Source: Leyella stercorea (GTDB taxonomy: Bacteria > Bacteroidota > Bacteroidia > Bacteroidales > Bacteroidaceae). Taken from it: DNA of 35,525 nt. The DNA lies in assembly GCF_019052365.1 (NCBI RefSeq), contig NZ_JAHQUY010000033.1:1-35525 (forward strand), in the 5' to 3' direction. This document shows, in pieces, positions 8,871 through 14,574 of the stretch. Positions within the stretch are counted from its first letter, which is position 1; each line of letters opens with the position of its first letter. A model generated the notes under the pieces. It was not told where the DNA came from, did not search any database, and saw only the letters and a program-made list of their open reading frames with translations. The position numbers and the translations under genes were made by a program.

Positions 8871-8996
8871 GTAGCGGAGGTCTCCGGCCTCCGCAGCAAT
8901 CAATAACACAAATTACTTTATAGCGAGTTGTCGTGTTTAGAATACAACTCTTCACGCTATACACTTGGTGCTGCGGAGGCCGGAGACCTCCGCTAC
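8871..8996 (-). repeat. 126-bp element with perfect 28-bp terminal inverted repeats in the cutC leader
   Basis: Positions 8871-8898 and 8969-8996 are exact reverse complements over 28 nt. Each arm also contains its own small hairpin (GCGGAGG ... CCTCCGC). Between them lies a second inverted repeat, TATAGCG/CGCTATA with inner AGTTGT/ACAACT (about 8920-8962). Nearly the whole element is downstream of the predicted cutC -7 box, so the transcript would fold into a long stem ending 10 nt before the start codon. The 24-nt core reappears at 10453-10476 with one mismatch, in a terminator. No target-site duplication is visible. The 369-nt gap 8861-9229 contains this element, two divergent promoters and the GH27 leader repeats. 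Confidence 0.75.
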
Positions 8997-8999
8997 GTG

Positions 9000-9030
9000 C
9001 AAAATTAACCTTTACGTTTCAATGAGCAAA
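9000..9030 (-). promoter_or_regulatory. Consensus Bacteroidetes promoter for cutC
   Basis: On the minus strand TTTG (9030-9027), 19 nt, then TAATTTTG (9007-9000) matches both the -33 and -7 boxes at the expected spacing. Transcription would start near 8993-8995, at the edge of the inverted-repeat element. Confidence 0.65.
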
Positions 9031-9071
9031 GAAAATCGGGGACATTATACAGAACGAACGGAAATTATTGC

Positions 9072-9079
9072 TAACTTTG
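9072..9079 (+). promoter_or_regulatory. Predicted -7 element of the GH27 gene
   Basis: TAACTTTG matches TAnnTTTG exactly. It lies about 150 nt before the ATG at 9230, which implies a long leader that includes the tandem repeats at 9135-9197. Confidence 0.5.
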
Positions 9080-9134
9080 CACAATAAAGGTGGTGAGATG
9101 GTGAGATGGTGTTGTGTTGACATTAGCAATGCAT

Positions 9135-9197
9135 ATCTCAACACCTCAACATCACATCTCAACACCTCACCATCATATCTCACCACCTCAACATCTC
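9135..9197 (+). repeat. Three 21-nt tandem repeats in the GH27 leader
   Basis: Units at 9135-9155, 9156-9176 and 9177-9197 are close copies built from ATCTCAACACCTCA-like blocks. A purine-rich stretch upstream, GGTGGTGAGAT at 9089-9099, is the exact complement of 9177-9187, so the leader RNA can fold with alternative pairings between the upstream stretch and any of the units. Confidence 0.7.
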
Positions 9198-9229
9198 AAC
9201 ATCACAACATCTATAACAAACAAATCATT

Positions 9230-10447
9230 ATGAACAAATCTTTTATTCTCTCGGCAGCTCTCTGCCTCTCGTCGCTCTTTGCTTCGGCTGAGAACGTCCC
9301 CACTCCACGCAAGCAACTTGCGCCGAAACCGCCTATGGGCTGGATGACATGGAATCTCTTCCAGGGCAACATCAACGAGCAGCTCATCCGCGAGACAGCG
9401 GACGCTATGGTCGAAGGCGGATTCCGCGACGCCGGCTACGAATATATCTTCATCGACGACCTCTGGCAGGGCGGTCGCGACCGACAGAACAACATCATAC
9501 CCGACCCTGAGAAGTTTCCGTCGGGCATAAAGGCGCTCGCCGACTATGTCCACTCTAAGGGTCTGAAGCTCGGTATCTACTCGGATGCGGCGCAACTCAC
9601 CTGCGGCGGATGGACAGCGAGCCTCGGTTTCGAGGAGCAGGACGCACGCACCTTCGCTTCGTGGGGCATCGACTATCTGAAGTACGACTACTGCAACGCG
9701 CCTGAGGACAGCGCCACGGCAAGACAGCGCTACCGCACAATGGCTAACGCGCTGCAGAACTCTGGCCGCGACATCGTGCTCGGCATCTGCGAATGGGGAC
9801 AGCGCCAAGGCGAGGAGTGGTGCGAGGAAGTGGGCGGACAGCTCTGGCGCACTTCTTACGACGTGCGCGACATGTGGAAGGACATCGTGAAGGAAGGCGG
9901 CATGGGCATTCTCGACATCGTCAACATTACGGCACCACTCGCCAAGCATGCCCGCCCAGGACAATGGCCCGACATGGACATGCTCGTGGTTGGTCTGCGC
10001 GGAACGGGCGGTCCGTCGAGCGATCTCGGCGGCGTGGGCTGCACTCAGACCGAATATCAGACGCAGATGAGCATGTGGTGTATGCTCTCGTCGGTGCTCG
10101 CCATGACCAACGACCTGCGCAAAGTGACCGACGACGACCGCCGCATACTGCTCAACAAGGAGATTATCGCCATCAATCAGGACGCTCTGGGCAAGGCTGC
10201 GGAGCGCATCGTGAACGAGCCGACGCAGCAGGTGTACGTGAAACCGCTGGCTGACGGTTCGCACGCCGTGGCTATCCTCAATCCGTCGGACGCAGCACAG
10301 CGTGTGAGCCTCAACTTCGCCACCGTCGGACTCAACGGCAAGTACACCGTGCGCGACGTTTGGCAACACCGCAACATTGCGCAGCGTGCAAACAAATGGA
10401 AGGGCACGGTGGCTGCGCACGAGACGAAAGTATTCGTACTGAAATAA
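9230..10447 (+). CDS. Secreted GH27 alpha-galactosidase
   Basis: A 405-residue retaining glycosidase expected to remove terminal alpha-galactose from oligosaccharides or glycoconjugates. A signal peptide (1-20, ending ASA) directs it out of the cytoplasm. The GH27 barrel starts at PPMGWMTWN (34-42). The nucleophile is D153 in YLKYDYCN and the acid/base is most likely D211 in WRTSYDVRDMW, by position against human alpha-galactosidase A. The C-terminal part is the usual beta-sandwich. The frame is open upstream to 9068, but that stretch is the leader repeat tract and ATG 9230 begins a clean signal peptide. It ends in a bidirectional terminator. Related GH27 enzymes can be alpha-N-acetylgalactosaminidases, so specificity is not fixed by sequence alone. 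Confidence 0.92.
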   Translation: MNKSFILSAALCLSSLFASAENVPTPRKQLAPKPPMGWMTWNLFQGNINEQLIRETADAMVEGGFRDAGYEYIFIDDLWQGGRDRQNNIIPDPEKFPSGIKALADYVHSKGLKLGIYSDAAQLTCGGWTASLGFEEQDARTFASWGIDYLKYDYCNAPEDSATARQRYRTMANALQNSGRDIVLGICEWGQRQGEEWCEEVGGQLWRTSYDVRDMWKDIVKEGGMGILDIVNITAPLAKHARPGQWPDMDMLVVGLRGTGGPSSDLGGVGCTQTEYQTQMSMWCMLSSVLAMTNDLRKVTDDDRRILLNKEIIAINQDALGKAAERIVNEPTQQVYVKPLADGSHAVAILNPSDAAQRVSLNFATVGLNGKYTVRDVWQHRNIAQRANKWKGTVAAHETKVFVLK

Positions 10448-10448
10448 A

Positions 10449-10483
10449 AAAAGTAGCGGAGGTTTCCGGCCTCCGCTACTTTT
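10449..10483. terminator. Bidirectional terminator between convergent genes (repeat-family member)
   Basis: A perfect 14-bp stem, AAAAGTAGCGGAGG at 10449-10462 with its complement at 10470-10483 and a 7-nt loop, has an A run on one side and a T run on the other. It begins one base after the GH27 stop and serves the convergent lipoprotein gene as well. The core is the same sequence as the two arms around 8871-8996. Confidence 0.8.
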
Positions 10484-10499
10484 ATTACAAGTCTTCTTA

Positions 10500-11159
10500 T
10501 TATTCTCCCTTTTCAAAGTCGAAGCTGTCGTCACTTGAATTGGTTTCATCGACAACGATATCAGTGTCAAGACGGCTCTCCTGCGGCTGTTCCTCCTGCA
10601 CATTGTTGTCGATTTGTTTTCTCGGTATGCGCTCCAACTTGAAGTGCTGACCCTCCGGGAAGCCCTCGTTATTGTAGAACGGCATAGGTCTTTCTGGCTT
10701 TCCTGGCTCCTCAGCATCGGAAGTTTTGAGTTTCTTCGCGTCAATATCTCTTGGCTTCTTCGCGTCGAAGTACACATCATCATCGTATTCGGCATCGTTT
10801 TGCTGCATCTGCTGACGCTGACGCTGCATAGCCTTCTCACGCTGAATGCGCTGGTTGCGGCGCGCACGCATCTCGCGCTCAGACGGTCTGCGCTGCTGCT
10901 GTTCTTCTGTCGGCACGCCCACGCTCTGGCGCTGCTTCTTCTCGGCAGCGTCGCCCACAGCCGCACCGGCTGCTGCACCCGTAGCCATACCTACAACTGT
11001 ACCTATATCGTGTCCGCGCGGTCCGCCTACGATTCCGCCGATTGCGGAGCCGAGCACCGAGCCCATTGAGCCGCCTGCGTAGGCACCCGTGCCTGCGCCA
11101 GTGGAGCAACTGCTCACCGTTATCGCTCCACCTAAAAGCATTATCAAACATTTCTTCAT
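10500..11159 (-). CDS. Glycine-zipper lipoprotein with charged C-terminal region
   Basis: A 219-residue predicted outer- or inner-membrane lipoprotein. The N-terminus MKKCLIMLLGGAITVSSC has a lipobox with the modified cysteine at 18. Residues about 21-72 are a glycine-zipper segment (repeated GxxxG, as in YMGG/OmpA-like glycine-zipper proteins), able to insert in or span a membrane. After that comes a Q/R/E-rich, probably partly coiled region (75-125), then an acidic tail ending DSFDFEKGE. Function is unknown; such lipoproteins are often annotated only by the zipper. It lies 86 nt downstream of the GH20 gene on the same strand, a gap containing a small GAAGGC/GCCTTC hairpin, so co-transcription is possible but unproven. 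Confidence 0.8.
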   Translation of the reverse strand: MKKCLIMLLGGAITVSSCSTGAGTGAYAGGSMGSVLGSAIGGIVGGPRGHDIGTVVGMATGAAAGAAVGDAAEKKQRQSVGVPTEEQQQRRPSEREMRARRNQRIQREKAMQRQRQQMQQNDAEYDDDVYFDAKKPRDIDAKKLKTSDAEEPGKPERPMPFYNNEGFPEGQHFKLERIPRKQIDNNVQEEQPQESRLDTDIVVDETNSSDDSFDFEKGE

Positions 11160-11245
11160 AACTCTATTGTTTATGGTGAAGGCAGAAGCCTTCTGTTACA
11201 GTTTGTAAATAGTCAATTATCTTTAAAAAACGTCGGCATAGCTGT

Positions 11246-12862
11246 CTATTTTTTCACAGCCGCCTCAATGTCCTCCTTATAGTTGAGGTTCTTGAGTCGG
11301 TAGATGTCGTGGATGTGGAGCATACGCTGCAGGAACGAGTCGAGATTGCGCTGTTCCTTCTGCGTCCACTGCACCTCGCAAAGCGCAGCCAGACGCGGCA
11401 GCAGTTCCCACTCCATCTTCTTCGCGTCCTTCACCCATTCGGTCCAGATGCAGCCCTCGGCGCCGATTACGTTCTGCTGTTCGGCAGGCGTGAGTCCGTC
11501 CTGATACGGTTCGAGGTTGTACACACGTTCTATGCTCGGGATGCCAGTTATCTTGTTCAGACCTACGTTGCTGAAGTAGAAGTGCTGTATGGGCGCTATC
11601 ACCGTAGGGTGACCGGCTTTCGCCGCGCGCACGGTGGCTTTCGGACTTGTCCAGCCTATCACCGTCACATCCTTCGAAGGCGTGCCTTCGAGTATCTCGT
11701 CCCAACCTATCATCTTTCTGCCGCGAGCGCGAATTTGCTTAGCCACTTCGTCCATGAACCAGGTCTGCAGCTGCTCCTCCTTCGAGTGTCCCTCTATATC
11801 CTTCAGTCCGAGTTCGGCTATCTTCGCCTGACAGCGCTCACACTCCTTCCAACGCTCCTTCGGACACTCGTCGCCGCCGATATGGATGTAGGGCGAAGGG
11901 AAGATGTCCATAATCTCGTTGATGACATCCTTGGCGAACTGCAGCGTCTGCGGCTTGCCTGCGCACATCACTTCCTTGATTACTCCGAAGTGGCGACACA
12001 CCTCGTACGGACCGCCCGTACAGCCGAGGTCGTTGTACGAAGCCAAAGCAGCCTGCATGTGGCCAGGCATATCAATCTCGGGGATAACAGTTATGTAGCG
12101 TTCGGCAGCGTAGCGCACTATCTCGCGAGCCTCCTCCTGCGTATAGTAGCCCGAAACCGGCACGCTGTCGTACTCGCCCGACTGCGGAGCCGTGATTGTG
12201 CCCGTACGCTTCGAGCCAATCTCGGTAAGCAGCGGATATTTCTTTATCTCGATGCGCCATCCCTGGTCCTCGGTGAGGTGCCAATGAAAGTAGTTGATGT
12301 TGTGCATCGCGAAGATGTCGATGAGTTTCTTCAGATAGTCGACGCTGAAGAAGTGTCTGCCGCAGTCGATCATGAACGCGCGGTAGGCGAAGCGCGGCGC
12401 ATCGGCTATCTCCACAGCCGGCAAGAGCACCTGCTTCTCACCCTTCACGATAGGCAGCGACTTCATCACGGTCTGCATTCCGTAGAACACACCGGCATGG
12501 GTTGCGCCGTCGATGGTGACCGCCTTCTTCGACACATTGAGGCGATAAGCCTCGCTGCCGCCATCCACATCTGCAACGGCAAGGCGAATCTGGTTGTCGG
12601 TCTTGCGTGTTGTGAGCGCAACGTCGATGCCAGTGAGTTCCTTAATGTAAGAAGCGAGGAACTCAGCGTTGCGTTTCTGCTTAGCGTCGCCGTCGGTGTA
12701 GAATATGCTTGTCTTCTTGCTGAGCACAAACGACTGTGCGTCGACAGCAGTCACCTGCTTCGGTAGCGGAATGACTTGCCAGTTGGCTGTTGACACTGTC
12801 TTTGCCTGCGCACAGAGACAGAACACGGAGAAGAATATTGCTGTTATGATTTGCTTCAACAT
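11246..12862 (-). CDS. Secreted GH20 beta-N-acetylhexosaminidase
   Basis: A 538-residue enzyme that removes terminal beta-GlcNAc or GalNAc by substrate-assisted catalysis. Residues 1-20 form a signal peptide. The alpha/beta GH20b domain (about 25-155) precedes the catalytic barrel, which begins at FAYRAFMIDCGRHF (about 158-171). The catalytic pair is D331-E332 in HIGGDECPKERW. Other barrel motifs, HWHLTEDQGWRIE and PEIDMPGH, are intact. It lacks extra C-terminal modules and the sorting-like tail seen on the fucosidase, so it is probably periplasmic. With the fucosidase and galactosidase nearby it fits stepwise trimming of mucin-type or N-linked glycans. A -7 element lies at 12902-12909. Confidence 0.94.
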   Translation of the reverse strand: MLKQIITAIFFSVFCLCAQAKTVSTANWQVIPLPKQVTAVDAQSFVLSKKTSIFYTDGDAKQKRNAEFLASYIKELTGIDVALTTRKTDNQIRLAVADVDGGSEAYRLNVSKKAVTIDGATHAGVFYGMQTVMKSLPIVKGEKQVLLPAVEIADAPRFAYRAFMIDCGRHFFSVDYLKKLIDIFAMHNINYFHWHLTEDQGWRIEIKKYPLLTEIGSKRTGTITAPQSGEYDSVPVSGYYTQEEAREIVRYAAERYITVIPEIDMPGHMQAALASYNDLGCTGGPYEVCRHFGVIKEVMCAGKPQTLQFAKDVINEIMDIFPSPYIHIGGDECPKERWKECERCQAKIAELGLKDIEGHSKEEQLQTWFMDEVAKQIRARGRKMIGWDEILEGTPSKDVTVIGWTSPKATVRAAKAGHPTVIAPIQHFYFSNVGLNKITGIPSIERVYNLEPYQDGLTPAEQQNVIGAEGCIWTEWVKDAKKMEWELLPRLAALCEVQWTQKEQRNLDSFLQRMLHIHDIYRLKNLNYKEDIEAAVKK

Positions 12863-12901
12863 GATTAGTTTGTTTTTAACACGTTAATATACTTTGCATT
12901 A

Positions 12902-12909
12902 CAAAGTTA
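12902..12909 (-). promoter_or_regulatory. Predicted -7 element of the GH20 gene
   Basis: The minus strand reads TAACTTTG, 40 nt before the ATG at 12862. A TTTG lies upstream (12928-12925), but with a spacer of only 15 nt, shorter than usual. Confidence 0.5.
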
Positions 12910-12960
12910 GAAAAAATAGCAATACAAAGCATACGAATTATAAGAAAACGGCAATAAAAG

Positions 12961-12991
12961 TTGGCTGATTAGCCAAAAAGAAGTATATTTG
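12961..12991 (+). promoter_or_regulatory. Promoter with overlapping palindrome before the DUF3791-DUF3990 cassette
   Basis: TATATTTG (12984-12991) is a TAnnTTTG match; TTGG at 12961-12964 sits at the -33 position with a 19-nt spacer. That -33 box is half of an inverted repeat, TTGGCT-gatt-AGCCAA (12961-12976), a plausible operator for autoregulation by a product of the cassette. Confidence 0.55.
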
Positions 12992-13020
12992 CGAATATAA
13001 TACTACACAGATTTTAATTT

Positions 13021-13236
13021 ATGCAAGAGTATCAGCTGGATTTCATAACTTATTGCGTAGGCAATCTCTCCGAGCGTCTTAACATGAGCGCAAGCAAAGT
13101 TTACAAAATGCTTCGTTCGTCTGGAATCTTGGACGGATATATTCTGCCTTGCTACGACGTACTCCACACGTTCGGCAAAGACTATATTATGAACGACTTG
13201 ATTGAACTACTGAAAAAAAGAGGAACTTTAGCATGA
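13021..13236 (+). CDS. DUF3791 family small protein (candidate antitoxin)
   Basis: A 71-residue, mostly helical protein that I match to the DUF3791 family from memory of its pattern (FITYCVGNLSERLNMSASKVYKMLRSSGILDGYI-type core, then a YIMNDLIELL helix). It has no signal peptide or membrane segment. It overlaps the next gene by four bases (ATGA at 13233-13236), so translation is probably coupled. The order small protein first, then an enzyme-like partner, is the usual antitoxin-toxin layout. Gene 13724-13951 is a diverged second copy of the same fold. No DNA-binding motif is obvious, so whether it binds the promoter palindrome is open. Function is inferred from context only. Confidence 0.75.
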   Translation: MQEYQLDFITYCVGNLSERLNMSASKVYKMLRSSGILDGYILPCYDVLHTFGKDYIMNDLIELLKKRGTLA

Positions 13237-13706
13237 AACTATACCACGCATCTAATTGTATCATTGATACTCCCGATGTATACCACTCGCGCGACTTGCT
13301 TGATTTTGGAAAAGGTTTCTATCTTACTGCGCTTGAAGAACAAGCGCGGAAGTATTCGCAACGCTTTCTGTTCCGCGGTGACAAGGCTTTCTTGAATCAT
13401 TACATACTGAATGATGATTTAAGTGAGTATAACGTCAAAAAGTTTGAAGCCTATAACGAAGAATGGCTTGATTTTGTTGCAGCGTGTCGTGCCGGAAAGC
13501 CAACAGAGCTTTACGATATTGTTTCAGGCGGCATCGCAGACGACAAAGTGTTCAACACGATAGATCTTTACTTCTCTGGCAACATCAGCAAGACGGAAGC
13601 ATTGGAACGCCTGGCATTCATACATCCCAACCATCAGATATGCATCACCAGTCAGAAGGTAATCAGTAAAAGTCTGCACTTCATTGAGGCAGAAGAGATA
13701 AAATAA
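13233..13706 (+). CDS. DUF3990 family protein, ADP-ribosyltransferase-like (candidate toxin)
   Basis: A 157-residue cytoplasmic protein resembling DUF3990. Visible blocks are KLYHAS (2-7, H5), DFGKGFYLT (24-32, Y30) followed by an EEQARKYS helix, YDIVSGGIADD (94-104) and NHQICITSQKVI (133-144, Q134). The order H, then G-x-G-F-Y-L-T, then a Q/E-containing strand resembles the H-Y-[E/Q] signature of diphtheria-toxin-type ADP-ribosyltransferases. Catalysis, NAD use and target are inference. It is coupled by a four-base overlap to an upstream DUF3791 gene and followed 17 nt later by another. Codons are richer in A/T than in neighbouring carbohydrate genes, which hints at recent transfer. I know of no firm functional assignment for this family. 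Confidence 0.78.
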   Translation: MKLYHASNCIIDTPDVYHSRDLLDFGKGFYLTALEEQARKYSQRFLFRGDKAFLNHYILNDDLSEYNVKKFEAYNEEWLDFVAACRAGKPTELYDIVSGGIADDKVFNTIDLYFSGNISKTEALERLAFIHPNHQICITSQKVISKSLHFIEAEEIK

Positions 13707-13723
13707 AAACAAGAAACGAGAGA

Positions 13724-13951
13724 ATGGAAGCAAACAAGACTATACTTCAAATGAAATATGCCCGCATCGTGAAACTATTCAGCGAGCAGAGCGGAATTTC
13801 TTTAGAAAACTCCTTGGAGTTCTTCTACGACTCGTATGTATATAGAATGGTCAGCGAGGGCATTGCTGACATGCACTGCCGTAGCGATGGCTACATAGCC
13901 GGGCTTTTGCTTGAAGAATGGCAAAAGCTCCACCCTACTTCCTGCCCTTAG
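13724..13951 (+). CDS. Second DUF3791 family small protein
   Basis: A 75-residue helical protein of the DUF3791 type (MKYARIVKLFSEQSGISLE, then YRMVSEGIADMHCRSDGYIAGLLLEEW). It aligns by eye with the protein at 13021: an N-terminal helix, a short [NG]-[MI]-S motif, a middle helix ending in G, a Cys, and a YI-x(4)-L helix. It starts 17 nt after the DUF3990 stop, so it is probably the third gene of the same transcript. Its last 17 bases overlap the 3' end of the convergent rlpA-like gene, so no terminator fits between them. It may be a second antitoxin or an accessory subunit; the role is not known. Confidence 0.75.
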   Translation: MEANKTILQMKYARIVKLFSEQSGISLENSLEFFYDSYVYRMVSEGIADMHCRSDGYIAGLLLEEWQKLHPTSCP

Positions 13952-14540
13952 AACGCTTCTTATGAGTAGTCTGTTTCTTCTTGCCCACAGACTGTTTCTT
14001 CTTGTCTGCAACCGACTTCTTCTTATCAGCAGACTGTTTCTTCTTGTCAGGCGTATGCAGCTTCTTTACATGCACCTGCTGATCATTGTTGTTGAAATGG
14101 AATATGCCGTCTTCGGGTAGTGTGTATTCGGTGACTTCGAAGTCGATTTCGGGCAGGGCGTCTTCGGACTTGAACGGCACTTTCGTGTTACGCAGACGTT
14201 CCACCTTTACTACTGCTACGCCTTGCGCAATAATGCCGAGTTCGTCGGCGGCGCGATAAGAGAGGTCGATGATGCGTCCGCGTCCGTGCGGACCGCGGTC
14301 GGTGACGCGCACGATAACCTGCTTGCCGTTGCGCTCGTTGGTTACGCGCAGCAGCGTGCCGAAGGGATAGGTGCGGTGAGCGCACGTCAGACTGTCGTGG
14401 TGCAGGCGCTCTCCGCTGCTTGTGCGAGAGCCTGTGGCACGTTTAGAATAGAACGAGGCCTTGCCTGTCTGCGTTTGTGCGCAGACATAGGCAAGGCTTA
14501 TTGTTGCAAGAATTACTAATGTCGTATTTCTTATTTTCAC
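13935..14540 (-). CDS. rlpA: RlpA-like double-psi beta-barrel protein with Lys-rich repeat tail
   Basis: A 201-residue exported protein. A signal peptide (1-21) precedes a double-psi beta-barrel (about 25-116) of the RlpA type; H55 (CAHRTYPFG) and D81 (VTDRGPHG) correspond to the catalytic residues of Pseudomonas RlpA, a lytic transglycosylase acting on denuded peptidoglycan. There is no SPOR domain. Instead the C-terminus (about 164-201) is a run of seven-residue repeats of the form [DGH]KKKQS[AV], encoded by 21-nt DNA repeats. The start is GTG at 14540; no in-frame ATG is found just upstream and the GTG gives a good signal peptide. It lies 34 nt after gdhA on the same strand. Enzymatic role is by homology. 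Confidence 0.87.
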   Translation of the reverse strand: MKIRNTTLVILATISLAYVCAQTQTGKASFYSKRATGSRTSSGERLHHDSLTCAHRTYPFGTLLRVTNERNGKQVIVRVTDRGPHGRGRIIDLSYRAADELGIIAQGVAVVKVERLRNTKVPFKSEDALPEIDFEVTEYTLPEDGIFHFNNNDQQVHVKKLHTPDKKKQSADKKKSVADKKKQSVGKKKQTTHKKRSKGRK

Positions 14541-14574
14541 GTATTCATATTGTTTTTTGCGGCGGTCGGGATCA

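Noticed and set aside
8861..8899. Extended cutC start at 8899
   Set aside because: The added 13 residues are encoded by the dispersed repeat arm; the canonical start MEKKYRFEVC is at 8860.
8871..8996. Considered as an insertion sequence
   Set aside because: Only 126 bp, no transposase frame and no visible target-site duplication; kept as a repeat element.
9188..10978. Long minus-strand open frame (596 codons) opposite the GH27 gene and part of the lipoprotein gene
   Set aside because: It crosses a terminator hairpin and two recognised genes, and its product has no recognisable domain.
11309..12766. Plus-strand open frame opposite the GH20 gene
   Set aside because: Antisense shadow of a complete hexosaminidase gene with intact catalytic motifs.
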